Source: Kribbella antiqua (GTDB lineage: Bacteria > Actinomycetota > Actinomycetes > Propionibacteriales > Kribbellaceae). From it: a DNA stretch of 64,000 nucleotides. The position numbers were made by a program, and so were the translations under genes. The stretch's first letter is position 1. The number at the start of each line of letters is the position of its first letter. Below, in pieces: positions 49,528 to 58,674 of the stretch. Below the pieces are notes generated by a model. It saw only the letters and a program-made list of their open reading frames with translations. It searched no databases and was not told where the DNA came from. The stretch spans positions 62,001 to 126,000 of the forward strand of contig NZ_SLWR01000015.1 in the NCBI RefSeq assembly GCF_004345665.1. The letters are read 5' to 3'.

Positions 49528-50280
49528 TCAGGTTGACGCGGTCATCCTACCGTCTCGCAACACCGGCACGGACTGGCTGCTGTCCAGCTCGGCCGCGATC
49601 GCCACATCCTCCGGGAAGCCGTACTGCGTGAGTTCGCGACCGCCGGCGCAGTCGTAGAGGTGCGTTGGGAGGTCCGCGTCCTTGTACGCCGCCGCCGCTG
49701 CTTTGGCCTCTGGGGAGAAGCCGTCTACGTCGAGGGCAGCCAGGAAGCCACCAGCACCCCAGAGGTCCTCGACGGCTGGGCGGAGCGAACCGTCCTTCCA
49801 GCGCTCCCCCGCCGCGATCGCCACCACGTTGAGGTTTGGGTGTGCGCTGAGATGCGCGTTCACCCACTCCGCGGCGGCGAGCCTGTTACGCAGCGACACC
49901 GCCAGCACTGTGGCCCCGCTGTCGCTGAGCTGCTGGCAGATGGTCGAGCCGTTGGGCGACGGCAGTACCAACCGCTGGATGCCCTCGGCTTGACGGATCG
50001 TGACCGGCGACAGGCTCACCTCGCCGGGGCCCGCCTCGGATCTGCCGACTGCGAGGTGTGCGTCGTACTGCTTGGCATAGGCAACGGCGGTCTCGTCACG
50101 CCAGCGGTACGGGTAGACCTCGATGCCCAGATCGGCGGCGACCGTCACGGCAGTCGTGAACGACAGCACGTCCACTACAGCCACGATGTTGCCGGCGACG
50201 ACTTCGGCGCCGACCGGTCCCCAGTCGAAGCCGACTCTGAAACCGTCTTGCGCGTATGGGCTGGTCACCCGGCGGATCAT
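49528..50280 (-). CDS. comB: 2-phosphosulfolactate phosphatase family protein
   Basis: A 250-residue ComB-family phosphatase. Blocks seen: VVDVLSFTTAVTVAADLGIEVYPYRW (near the start), LSPVTIRQAEGIQRLVLPSPNGSTICQQL (about 92-120), VVAIAAGERWKDGSLRPAVEDLWGAGGFLAAL (about 150-181). ComB hydrolyses 2-phosphosulfolactate in coenzyme M synthesis of archaea; in bacteria the relatives occur without coenzyme M and probably serve sulfolactate or another phosphate ester. No ComA or ComC neighbour. Start taken at the ATG at 50280; an earlier in-frame start at 50304 is possible. Confidence 0.8.
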   Translation of the reverse strand: MIRRVTSPYAQDGFRVGFDWGPVGAEVVAGNIVAVVDVLSFTTAVTVAADLGIEVYPYRWRDETAVAYAKQYDAHLAVGRSEAGPGEVSLSPVTIRQAEGIQRLVLPSPNGSTICQQLSDSGATVLAVSLRNRLAAAEWVNAHLSAHPNLNVVAIAAGERWKDGSLRPAVEDLWGAGGFLAALDVDGFSPEAKAAAAAYKDADLPTHLYDCAGGRELTQYGFPEDVAIAAELDSSQSVPVLRDGRMTAST

Positions 50281-50310
50281 GCCGCCGGGTGACCGATCCC
50301 ACAACTTCGT

Positions 50311-50718
50311 TCAGCTCAGGGCGTCGGCCGCCGTTGGGGACGAGTCGCGCAGGAAGGTGGCGCAGCGTTCGGCCTCGTCCTTCTCGTCGATCGCCGCGGC
50401 GGCCTTGCCCAACGCGGCCAGGCAGCGCAGGAAGCCGCGGTTCGGCTCGTGCTCCCACGGCACCGGGCCGTGGCCCTTCCAGCCGTTGCGGCGCAGCAGG
50501 TCCAGGCCGCGGTGGTAGCCGGTCCGGGCGAACGCGTACGCCTCGATCGTCCGGCCGTCCGCCAGCGCCGCCTCGGCCAGCTCGGCCCAGGCCAGCGACG
50601 ACGTCGGGAACTTGGCCGCAACGTCCACCGCAGCGGCCCCGGCGGCGAGTTCCGCCGCGGCCGGGTCTACGGGGAGTAGTGTCTCGGGTGGACCAGAGAG
50701 CAGATTGTTCAATTCCAT
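50311..50718 (-). CDS. DUF3151 protein
   Basis: A 135-residue soluble, mostly helical protein. The pattern ELNNLLSGPPETLLP at the start, AYAFARTGYHRGLDLLRRNGWKGHGPVPWEHEPNRGFLRCLAALGKAAAAIGE-type C-terminal half is that of actinobacterial DUF3151. Function unknown. Started at the ATG at 50718; a GTG at 50739 would add seven residues. It is separated from comB by about 30 bases on the same strand and may be cotranscribed. Confidence 0.75.
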   Translation of the reverse strand: MELNNLLSGPPETLLPVDPAAAELAAGAAAVDVAAKFPTSSLAWAELAEAALADGRTIEAYAFARTGYHRGLDLLRRNGWKGHGPVPWEHEPNRGFLRCLAALGKAAAAIDEKDEAERCATFLRDSSPTAADALS

Positions 50719-50863
50719 AAGCACATCTTCGCCGATCACGCAGCCGTACCGGCACGTGACCGTCTGGCGAAATCCGTTGACCGTTCACCCATCGGCCACG
50801 GATGCTTGAGACCCTGCGTGATAGCCGCCGTGGTTCCCAGCTACGGCCGGAAGGAGGCACCGG

Positions 50864-51307
50864 ATGAGCGTCATAGTCCTGAACGCGTCATACGAGCCGC
50901 TGCACACCGTGTCGATCCAGCACGCCATCCGGATGCTGGTCCGCGAGGTCGCAGTGGTGGAAGAGGCGCACGGTGAGCGGACCATCGGCCCTTTTCCGGT
51001 TCCACGCGTGCTGCGCCTGGTCCGGTACGTCGTGACCCACTGGCGCTACGCGGCCGGCCGGATGAAGTACAGCAAGCACGGTGTGCTCCGCAGGGACAGG
51101 TTCCGGTGTGCGTACTGCGGTTTGGACAACGCCGACACCATGGACCATGTCCAACCCAGATCCAGGGGCGGCCGCACCGAGTGGCTGAACGCCGTGGCCG
51201 CCCATGCCTCCTGCAACGAGCGGAAAGGCAACCGCACCCCCGCCGAGGCCGGCATGCCGCTCCTCTGGCAACCCTGGGTACCAACCCGCGCGGAGCTCGT
51301 CATATGA
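50864..51307 (+). CDS. HNH endonuclease
   Basis: A 147-residue HNH nuclease. The zinc/metal module is present: RFRCAYCG (about 79-86), a TMDHVQPRSRGG block with the catalytic histidine, and NAVAAHASCNERKGNRTP with the second half of the C-x2-C ... C-x-N set. Strong ribosome site GGAAGGAGG. Small HNH proteins of this type are nearly universal in actinobacteria and are not tied to a restriction system here. A terminator follows directly. Confidence 0.88.
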   Translation: MSVIVLNASYEPLHTVSIQHAIRMLVREVAVVEEAHGERTIGPFPVPRVLRLVRYVVTHWRYAAGRMKYSKHGVLRRDRFRCAYCGLDNADTMDHVQPRSRGGRTEWLNAVAAHASCNERKGNRTPAEAGMPLLWQPWVPTRAELVI

Positions 51308-51311
51308 GATG

Positions 51312-51336
51312 ACGGGCTTTTTTTCATGCCCGTTTG
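51312..51336 (+). terminator. Hairpin after the HNH gene
   Basis: ACGGGC / GCCCGT stem around a TTTTTTTCAT loop, then a short T-run (TTTG), 5 bases after the HNH stop. The poly-T loop is distinctive. Confidence 0.55.
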
Positions 51337-51397
51337 TTGTCCACAGTTCTGAAAGTCGCCGTCGGATCGAGGGTCTGATCACGGCACTTTCTAGGGC

Positions 51398-52351
51398 ATG
51401 AACCCTCAACTCGCCGTGATGGCCACCATCCGCGGCGGGGTCTTCACCCGTGCCGACGCGCGCGCCTGTGGCTACCCCGACCCGGACATCGACACCCTGC
51501 TGGATTCCGGCGGCTGGCGCCGGATCCGGCGCAACACCTATGCCGCCCACCGAGCCCTCACCCTCGTCACCGACCACGTGCTGCACCTGCGGAAGCTGTA
51601 CCGCGTACTTCTCTTGGACCCTGCTGTGGTCGCGAGCCATCAGTCCGCCGCGGCACTGCACGCCTTGCCGCTCTGGGGTATCGACCTGTCCCAGGTGCAT
51701 ATCACCGCAGCCGATGGCCGGTCGGGCTGCATCGGCGGAGTGCACCGACACATCCGTGATCCAGTCGGCCCCGGTGTCCAACTCTGGAACAAGCTGCGGA
51801 TGGTTTCACCCGCCAGAGCCGTCGCCGAAGTCGCCGCGACCTCGTCTGCCGCGCCCGCCGTCGTCCTGACCGAGGCCGCGCTGCACGCCGGTCTCGTCAG
51901 CAAGCGCACGTTGAAACATGCAGCCGCGCGCCTGGACCACGGCTCCGACCGCGCCTTCGAGGTGATCTCCCGGTGCACGGGATCCGCCTCGATTGCCGAG
52001 TCCCGCCTCCGCTTCATCCTCGCCGAGGCCGGCCTGCCGGCGCCGTCGACGCTTCCACCCCCGGTCGATGCGGAAGAGGGCGCGGCGGCAGCGCTGTGGT
52101 TCCCCGACGAACGCACCGTGCTGGAGTTCGAGCCCCGATTCCCCTTCTGGAGCGAGGAATTCGAGCCGGACGAGGAAGATCCAACCCCGGCACCAGCCTC
52201 GGCACTGACCGCGCCGGAGCCCCTCGAGCACTGCTGGATCTCGTGGGCCGATCTCAACGACCCACCCCTCGTGGTCGAGCGAGTTCGATCCACCTTTGCC
52301 CGCGCATCCCGCCGTACCGGCGTCAGATACCTGGACGTTGCCCGGATATGA
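51398..52351 (+). CDS. AbiEi-like N-terminal domain protein with degenerate DUF559-type C-terminus
   Basis: A 317-residue protein. The first 50 residues (GGVFTRADARACGYPDPDIDTLLDSGGWRRIRRNTYA) form the winged-helix AbiEi-type antitoxin domain. The middle resembles the partner region seen in many actinobacterial copies. The C-terminal segment follows the Vsr/DUF559 nuclease layout (SIAESRLRFILAEAGLPAP ... RTVLEFEPRFPFW) but shows E-F-E-P in place of the usual E-F-D-G and an acidic insertion. No AbiEii nucleotidyltransferase toxin is adjacent, so it is not a complete type IV system. Confidence 0.6.
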   Translation: MNPQLAVMATIRGGVFTRADARACGYPDPDIDTLLDSGGWRRIRRNTYAAHRALTLVTDHVLHLRKLYRVLLLDPAVVASHQSAAALHALPLWGIDLSQVHITAADGRSGCIGGVHRHIRDPVGPGVQLWNKLRMVSPARAVAEVAATSSAAPAVVLTEAALHAGLVSKRTLKHAAARLDHGSDRAFEVISRCTGSASIAESRLRFILAEAGLPAPSTLPPPVDAEEGAAAALWFPDERTVLEFEPRFPFWSEEFEPDEEDPTPAPASALTAPEPLEHCWISWADLNDPPLVVERVRSTFARASRRTGVRYLDVARI

Positions 52352-52410
52352 GCCGGGGGCCCGCCGCGGGGTGCGACGAGCCCCCTTCAAGAAGTCAGGA
52401 GCTACAGATG

Positions 52411-53436
<1,026 letters not shown>

Positions 53437-53628
53437 GTCTCGCGGTACTCCTCACAACAATGTCTCTGTGGGTTGAGCTCCAGTATTGCCGCCGGGTACC
53501 TCGTCGTACCCAGCGGCCCACCTGCCGAGCCGGCCAGGCGACCGGGGAGCGAACGGCAGGGATGCAGACCAGTTGATGAACAGGACCGGTCCAGTTCGTT
53601 GCGGCCCGATGACATCGATGGGTCAGGA

Positions 53629-54348
53629 TCAGGCAGACCCGGACCGCGGGCCGCGCGGGGTCAGGGCCATGTGCAACCGGTAGCGGTCGGCCCGGTAGGC
53701 CGACCAGGACAGTTCGACGACCTTGCGGCCGGCGAAGGTGGTGCGCTCGAGGACCAGCAGGGGTGCCCGCCTGGCCACACCGAGGACCCGGGCGACGTGA
53801 CCGTCGGCGTTGTCCGCCCGGACGGTCTGTTCGCCGGAGGTGACGACGACGTCGTACTCGCTGGCGAAGACGTCGTACAGGGTGCCGAGCTCGCGGCCGA
53901 GCAGGCCGGGGAAGAGCGCGGACGGGTAGTAGCCGACCTCGTACGCCATCGGCGACGCGTCGGCGGTGCGGAGCCGTTCGACCCGGATCACCTTGGTGCC
54001 CTTGGCGACCCGCAGTCCCTTCGCGGTCTCGTCGGAGGCCTCGATCTCGGTGGCCGACAGCACCACCGTGCCGGGCTCCAGGCCACGGGCCCGCATCTCC
54101 CGGGAGAACGAGGTGAGGTGCAGCTGGGAGTCGACCTGCGGCCCGGTGACGAACGTCCCCTTGCCGTGCACCCGCTCCAACGCCCCGGACTCGACCAGGT
54201 CGCTGATCGCCTGCCGGACCGTGACCCGGGAGACGTTCAGCTTGTCCACCAGGGCGCGTTCGGACGGGATGGGGTCGCCGGGGTGCAGCTCGACGTCGAT
54301 CAGCCGTTCCAGTACCGATCGGACCTGGGCCCGCTTGGTCGCCACCAT
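53629..54348 (-). CDS. GntR-family regulator (HutC/UTRA type, DasR-like)
   Basis: A 239-residue regulator. The winged HTH is in the first 70 residues (PIPSERALVDKLNVSRVTVRQAISDLVESGALERVHGKGTFV), and the UTRA ligand domain covers about 80-230 (LHLTSFSREMRARGLEPGTVVLSATEIEAS, MAYEVGYYPSALFPGLL). UTRA/DasR-like proteins sense phosphorylated amino sugars such as GlcNAc-6-P or GlcN-6-P. It is divergent from a SIS-domain amino-sugar enzyme, which supports that reading. Start at the ATG at 54348. Confidence 0.88.
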   Translation of the reverse strand: MVATKRAQVRSVLERLIDVELHPGDPIPSERALVDKLNVSRVTVRQAISDLVESGALERVHGKGTFVTGPQVDSQLHLTSFSREMRARGLEPGTVVLSATEIEASDETAKGLRVAKGTKVIRVERLRTADASPMAYEVGYYPSALFPGLLGRELGTLYDVFASEYDVVVTSGEQTVRADNADGHVARVLGVARRAPLLVLERTTFAGRKVVELSWSAYRADRYRLHMALTPRGPRSGSA

Positions 54349-54433
54349 CGAATCTCGATCCTCCAGACCTGGGCGGGACTCGGGGGTGCCCCGGGACGCC
54401 GCTCACTGCTATCGTGCGCAGCATACCTGTTAA

Positions 54434-54449
54434 GACCAGATAGGACCAG
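54434..54449. promoter_or_regulatory. GACCAG direct repeat, candidate GntR site
   Basis: GACCAGATAGGACCAG: two GACCAG words exactly 10 bp apart in the divergent gntR/SIS promoter region. They recall half-sites of DasR-type operators (TGGTC/GACCA) but in direct rather than inverted orientation. A further GACCAG (53567-53572) and the palindrome GGACCGGTCC (53583-53592) lie between gntR and fba. Confidence 0.35.
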
Positions 54450-54487
54450 TGATCCCAGTGGTGTCTGTGCCCGCCCAGGAAACCCAG

Positions 54488-55507
54488 ATGGCGCACGAGA
54501 TCGCCGAGCAGCCGGCCGCGCTGGCCGCCACCTTCGAGCACGTCCTGCCGCTGCGGCACGACATCACCCGGCTCGCCGCAGGGCGCCGGCACGTGATCTT
54601 CGTGGCCCGCGGATCGTCCGACAACGCCGGTGTCTACGGCCGCTACCTGACCGAGATCCACGCCGGGCGGCAGGCGTCGCTGGCCGCGCCCTCGGTGGCC
54701 ACGCTGTACGGCGCCAACCTCGACCTGTCGAACTCACTCGTCGTCGCGATCAGTCAGTCCGGGGCGACCCAGGAGATCGTCGACACCGCCGAGTGGGCAA
54801 AGCGCAACGGCGCCGCCGTGGTCGGCATCACGAACGACGGCAACAGCCCGCTGGCGTCGACGGCCGACGTCGCGCTGATCACCCAGGCGGGTCAGGAGCT
54901 GGCCGTCCCAGCGACCAAGACGTACACCACCCAACTGGCCGCGATCACGGTCGCCGTCGACGCGCTGGCGCAGAAGCCAGGCACGCTGGACGCCGATATC
55001 GCCGGCGTTCCCGACGCCGCCGCGCAGATGCTCGAGGGCTCGGTCGAGGCCGCCGCAGACTTGCTCGCGGGCGCCCACGATGTACTCGCGAGCGGCCGCG
55101 GCCTGACCTTCGGTACGACGCTCGAGGTCGCCCTCAAGCTGGAGGAGACCTGCCTGCAGCCGGTCCGCGGTCTTTCGTACGCCGACCTGAAGCACGGGCC
55201 GATCGCCGTCGTCGACGCCGACCTGGTCACCATCCTGGTCGCGGCCGGCGAAGGTCCCGCCCTGCCGGGCATGACCGAGCTGGCCGGCATCGTCCGCGAG
55301 AAGGGCAGCAAGATCCTCGGCATCGGCGGCGACCCGGCCTTCGCGTCCCGCTGCGACGTGAACCTCGCCGGCCCCGACCTGCCCGAAACCCTGGCTCCCC
55401 TCGCCCTCGTCATCCCGGCCCAACGGGCTATCGAGTCCCTCGCCCGCAAGCTCGGCCTGAACCCCGACGCGCCTCGCGGCCTCCGCAAGGTGACTCAGAC
55501 CGACTGA
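54488..55507 (+). CDS. SIS-domain amino-sugar isomerase/deaminase (GlmS C-terminal-like)
   Basis: A 339-residue protein with two SIS domains, like the isomerase half of GlmS and the NagB-II/AgaS deaminases. First SIS: VIFVARGSSDNAGVYGRYLTEI, LVVAISQSGATQEIVDT. Second: GRGLTFGTTLEVALKLEETCLQPVRGLSYADLKHGPIAVVD, a strong GlmS-type signature with catalytic Glu and His. No glutamine amidotransferase domain. Probably glucosamine-6-phosphate deaminase or a related aldose-ketose isomerase. Start at the ATG at 54488 with AGGAAA upstream; GTG codons at 54449 and 54458 are alternatives, the first overlapping the presumed operator. Confidence 0.85.
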   Translation: MAHEIAEQPAALAATFEHVLPLRHDITRLAAGRRHVIFVARGSSDNAGVYGRYLTEIHAGRQASLAAPSVATLYGANLDLSNSLVVAISQSGATQEIVDTAEWAKRNGAAVVGITNDGNSPLASTADVALITQAGQELAVPATKTYTTQLAAITVAVDALAQKPGTLDADIAGVPDAAAQMLEGSVEAAADLLAGAHDVLASGRGLTFGTTLEVALKLEETCLQPVRGLSYADLKHGPIAVVDADLVTILVAAGEGPALPGMTELAGIVREKGSKILGIGGDPAFASRCDVNLAGPDLPETLAPLALVIPAQRAIESLARKLGLNPDAPRGLRKVTQTD

Positions 55508-55514
55508 CTCTTGA

Positions 55515-55559
55515 TCTTCCAGTCAAAGTGTTCAATCGATGAGCACTTTGACTGGAAGA
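55515..55559. repeat. Long perfect inverted repeat of low G+C
   Basis: TCTTCCAGTCAAAGTG (55515-55530) and its exact complement at 55544-55559 form a 16-bp stem around a 13-base loop, 8 bases after the SIS stop and 43 bases before the VOC start. The arms are about 44 percent G+C, far below the surrounding DNA. No U-tract follows. It may be a terminator, a large operator or an inserted element. Confidence 0.8.
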
Positions 55560-55602
55560 GTGGTGGTCATCAACCGGGAAAACCGAGGGAAGGACCACTG
55601 AG

Positions 55603-56022
55603 ATGTTGCGAGGATTCGCCACCGTCAGCTTCTACGCCGCCGACGTACAGGCCGCGCGGGAGTGGTACACGAAGCTGCTCGGCATCGAGCCGTATTACGC
55701 CGTACCGACCCCGGAGAACCCGGCGTACATCGAGTACCGCTTCGGGGACTTCCAGTGCGAGCTGGGAATCATCGACGCGAAATACGCCACGCACCAGGTC
55801 GCAAACGGCCCGGCCGGTGCCGTCATCCACTGGCATGTCGACGACCTCGAAGCCACCGTCGACAGCCTCCTCTCGCTCGGCGCCACCCTCAACGACCCCA
55901 TCACCGACCGCGGCGAAGGCACCGGCTTCCGCACCGCTTCGGTAGTAGACCCCTTCGGCAACATCATCGGCATCATGAACAACCCCCACTACCTCGAGAT
56001 CCTCGCCGCCCTAAAGCCCTGA
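55603..56022 (+). CDS. VOC-superfamily (glyoxalase/bleomycin-resistance-like) protein
   Basis: A 139-residue single-unit VOC protein: FATVSFYAADVQAAREWYTKLLGIEPYY (5-32) and HWHVDDLEATVDSLLSLGA...FRTASVVDPFGNIIGIMNNPHY (about 75-130). Metal-binding candidates include His77 and the Glu in QCELGI. GGGAAGGACC precedes the ATG. Single gene; functional class cannot be told. Confidence 0.85.
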   Translation: MLRGFATVSFYAADVQAAREWYTKLLGIEPYYAVPTPENPAYIEYRFGDFQCELGIIDAKYATHQVANGPAGAVIHWHVDDLEATVDSLLSLGATLNDPITDRGEGTGFRTASVVDPFGNIIGIMNNPHYLEILAALKP

Positions 56023-56116
56023 GCCGCCGCCTCGACCCCACCACACCTCCTTCAGTGGACGTTGGTCTTGGGGTGTGGGCAGTGCGGAGTGAGCTGGATT
56101 GGGTGAGGCTGGGGGT

Positions 56117-56968
56117 ATGACGTCGGATGGGCTCACTGAAGCGGTGGTGGCGAGTTTCGATGGGTGTGGAGATGAGCGGCTGAAGGCGGTGATGGGTGCG
56201 CTGGTGCGGCATCTGCATGCGTTCGCGCGCGAGGTGGAGCTGACCGAGACGGAGTACTTTGCCGCGATCGACTTCCTCACCCGGACCGGGCAGGGCTGCA
56301 CCGATACGCGGCAGGAGTTCGTACTGCTCGCCGACGTACTCGGGCTGTCGATGCTGACCGTCGGGCTCGCCGAGCGGAAGCCGGTGGGAGCGACCGAGTC
56401 GACAGTTCTCGGGCCGTTCTTCGTCGAGGGGTCGCCAGAGATCGCGCCCGGCGGCGACCTCGCCAACGGCGCTCCCGGGCAGCCGTGCCTGGTGATTGGG
56501 CAGGTTCTCGACACGGAGGGACAGCCCGTCGCCGGTGCGGTGGTGGAAACCTGGCAGGCCGACGAGGACGGCTACTACGACGTCCAGAAGGAAACTGCCG
56601 AACCGCAGAACCGCGGCCACCTGACAACAGGCGCCGACGGCGGCTACTCGTTCTGGTCGGTGAAACCGGTCGCCTACCCGATCCCCACCGACGGCCCGGT
56701 CGGCGAACTACTCCGCGCGACCGGTCGAGCCTCGATGCGCCCGGCCCACATCCACTTCATGGTCACCGCCCCCGGCTACGCCCGGCTCACCACCCACGTC
56801 TTCGCAGCCGGCGACGAACACCTGGACAACGACGCAGTCTTCGGCGTCAAACCCTCCCTGATCGCCGACTTCGTCAACCATCCACCCGGCACCCCCGCCC
56901 CCGACGGCACAACCCCCACCCGCTCCTACTCCACCGTCCACTACAACCTGATCCTCGCCCCAGCCTGA
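56117..56968 (+). CDS. Intradiol ring-cleavage dioxygenase
   Basis: A 283-residue non-haem Fe(III) dioxygenase of the catechol/hydroxyquinol 1,2-dioxygenase class. The N-terminal dimerisation domain (1-95) includes LTRTGQGCTDTRQEFVLLADVLGLS. Iron ligands are visible: Tyr153/154 in DEDGYYDVQ, Tyr187 in SVKPVAYPIP, and His211 and His213 in RPAHIHFMV, with Arg208. It cleaves a catechol or hydroxyquinol to a muconate or maleylacetate. No pathway genes sit next to it. Start at the ATG at 56117 rather than an in-frame codon at 56099. Confidence 0.92.
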   Translation: MTSDGLTEAVVASFDGCGDERLKAVMGALVRHLHAFAREVELTETEYFAAIDFLTRTGQGCTDTRQEFVLLADVLGLSMLTVGLAERKPVGATESTVLGPFFVEGSPEIAPGGDLANGAPGQPCLVIGQVLDTEGQPVAGAVVETWQADEDGYYDVQKETAEPQNRGHLTTGADGGYSFWSVKPVAYPIPTDGPVGELLRATGRASMRPAHIHFMVTAPGYARLTTHVFAAGDEHLDNDAVFGVKPSLIADFVNHPPGTPAPDGTTPTRSYSTVHYNLILAPA

Positions 56969-57010
56969 GCCCCGTCACTGCACACTCCGACGGGGCAACT
57001 TGAGGTGCGT

Positions 57011-57199
57011 TCAGGCTGCGGCTGTTGCCTGGGCTTCGTGGATCATGCGGTTGAGAATGGCGGAGATTTCGGCGGTTTCGGCGTCAAGCAGGGTGATCAG
57101 CGCCACCCGTGACGTCTCGTTCTGCGCCTGGAGAGCCGCCGCGCTCAACGCACGCACGGTCCCAAGCTCGTAGATCAACTCGTCCCACAGAGAACTCAT
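57011..57199 (-). CDS. Small helical protein of unknown function
   Basis: A 62-residue mostly helical protein beginning SSLWDELIYELGTVRALSAAAL and ending in an alanine run. AAGGGGG lies 7-13 bases before the ATG at 57199. No family recognised; a short coiled helix pair is possible. Flanked by unrelated genes. The 57200-57420 stretch has no gene I can support. Confidence 0.45.
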   Translation of the reverse strand: MSSLWDELIYELGTVRALSAAALQAQNETSRVALITLLDAETAEISAILNRMIHEAQATAAA

Positions 57200-57420
57200 C
57201 AACTACCCCCTTACCGACACAAACCCAGTACGGCACACCACACGTGCCGGCCCTCACCCGACATCCGGGACCGAATTTGGTCGAGAAGCCTCACTGCCTC
57301 ACCCACAACAACGCGGAGAGACAGCGCGGGTTACGCGTCACGTCAGGTAAATCTCGCGCCCTGAGCACGAACCCCCGCCGGTCGAGGCGGCACCTCGATC
57401 CGGCAGGCGAGTCAGCCGGC

Positions 57421-58674
57421 TCAGGCGAGGAGGGTCCAGCTGTGGGCGCGGACCTCCACGGGGTTGGCCGGCGGTGGGGTGTTCTCTGGTTGGGCGGCGA
57501 CTTGCAGGCCGGTGGCGGAGATTGGGAAGTGGTATGTGTCGTCGCTGGTATTGAGTAGGAGGAGGACCTGCCGGTCGTCGTGTGAGGTTCGGAGGGCGGC
57601 GGTCTGGTTGGTTAGGTGCTCTACCGTCGTGCGACCGCGGACCAGCCATGGGTTGCGGCGTCGTACGCCGATGAGACGTTGATGCAGGCGGTACGTCGGC
57701 CAGCCGTCCACCGCGAGGTCATGAGGGCTGTCCGGGAACTCGGGGCGGATCGCGTCGTCGCCTCCGATGCGGTCCTCCTTCAGGCCGCGGAAGGCCTGCT
57801 CGTCGCCGGCGTAGATGCTCGGCACACCGGCGACAGTGAACAGGATCGCCAGCGCATGACCGATGTGCCGCTCGTCCTCCAGGCGGGTGGCGAGCCGCGT
57901 CACGTCATGGTTGCCAACAAACGTCTGCGGCGCGAAGGTGTCGAGCAACGCGTCGTGCCGGCCCAGGGCGTATGAGAGTTCGAAGAAGTTGCCGTCGTTG
58001 AGTGAGCTCCAGATCGCCTTCCACAGTTCGTACTGAGTGATCGAGTCCAGCCCGCTCTTGGCGACGTACCCGGCATAGTCGCCGTGGATGACCTCACCGA
58101 AGAACCAGGCGTCCGGATACTCCGGCCGGACCTGTGCGAACACGCCCTGCCAGAACTCCGGCGGTACGGCGTACGCCACATCCAGCCGCCAGCCATCGAC
58201 ACCCCGAGCGAGCCAGTGACGCAGGACGTCGGCGACGTACTGCGCGACCGCGGGCTGACTGTGATCGAGCGCGACCAACTGCTCGTGCCCCTCGAACGTG
58301 TCGTGCGAGCCGTCGGCGCCACGGCGAAGCCATTCGGGTGGTCCGACGAAGGATCGCGCGACATGGTTGAAGACACCGTCGAGCGCGACCCGCAGACCGC
58401 GCGCGTGAGCGGCCGCGATCAGCCGGTCGAAGTCCGCGTCGTCACCCAGCCGAGGGTCGATCCGGAAGTGGTCGACGGTGTCGTAGCCGTGTGTCTCGGA
58501 CGCGAACACCGGTCCAAGAAGTAGCCCTGAGCAACCAAGTTCGATCGCGTAATCCAGCCACTTCTCCAGCCGTTCCAGTCGATGCACGACCGGCCTACCA
58601 GGTTGCGCAACCGGTTCGGCGCCGGTGAAGCCGAGCGGATAGACCTGCCACCAGATCGCGTGATCAACCCACAT
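57421..58674 (-). CDS. GH13 alpha-amylase-family protein
   Basis: A 417-residue cytosolic glycoside hydrolase of family 13. Region I DGVFNHV (99-105), region II GWRLDVAY with nucleophile Asp165, region III WFFGEVIHG with acid/base Glu194, and region IV FVGNHDVTR with Asp257. A short all-beta C-domain ends the protein. Without a signal peptide it likely acts on intracellular maltodextrin, trehalose or sucrose; exact specificity unclear. Its start overlaps the end of the FUSC gene by 11 bp. Confidence 0.9.
   Translation of the reverse strand: MWVDHAIWWQVYPLGFTGAEPVAQPGRPVVHRLERLEKWLDYAIELGCSGLLLGPVFASETHGYDTVDHFRIDPRLGDDADFDRLIAAAHARGLRVALDGVFNHVARSFVGPPEWLRRGADGSHDTFEGHEQLVALDHSQPAVAQYVADVLRHWLARGVDGWRLDVAYAVPPEFWQGVFAQVRPEYPDAWFFGEVIHGDYAGYVAKSGLDSITQYELWKAIWSSLNDGNFFELSYALGRHDALLDTFAPQTFVGNHDVTRLATRLEDERHIGHALAILFTVAGVPSIYAGDEQAFRGLKEDRIGGDDAIRPEFPDSPHDLAVDGWPTYRLHQRLIGVRRRNPWLVRGRTTVEHLTNQTAALRTSHDDRQVLLLLNTSDDTYHFPISATGLQVAAQPENTPPPANPVEVRAHSWTLLA

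Noticed and set aside
51398..52351. Complete type IV AbiE toxin-antitoxin system
   Set aside because: Only the AbiEi-like part is present; neighbours are an HNH nuclease and aldolase, with no AbiEii nucleotidyltransferase.
57203..57420. A plus-strand gene of about 150 codons from 57109
   Set aside because: It overlaps the end of the GH13 gene and the small minus-strand gene, with no homology or ribosome site.
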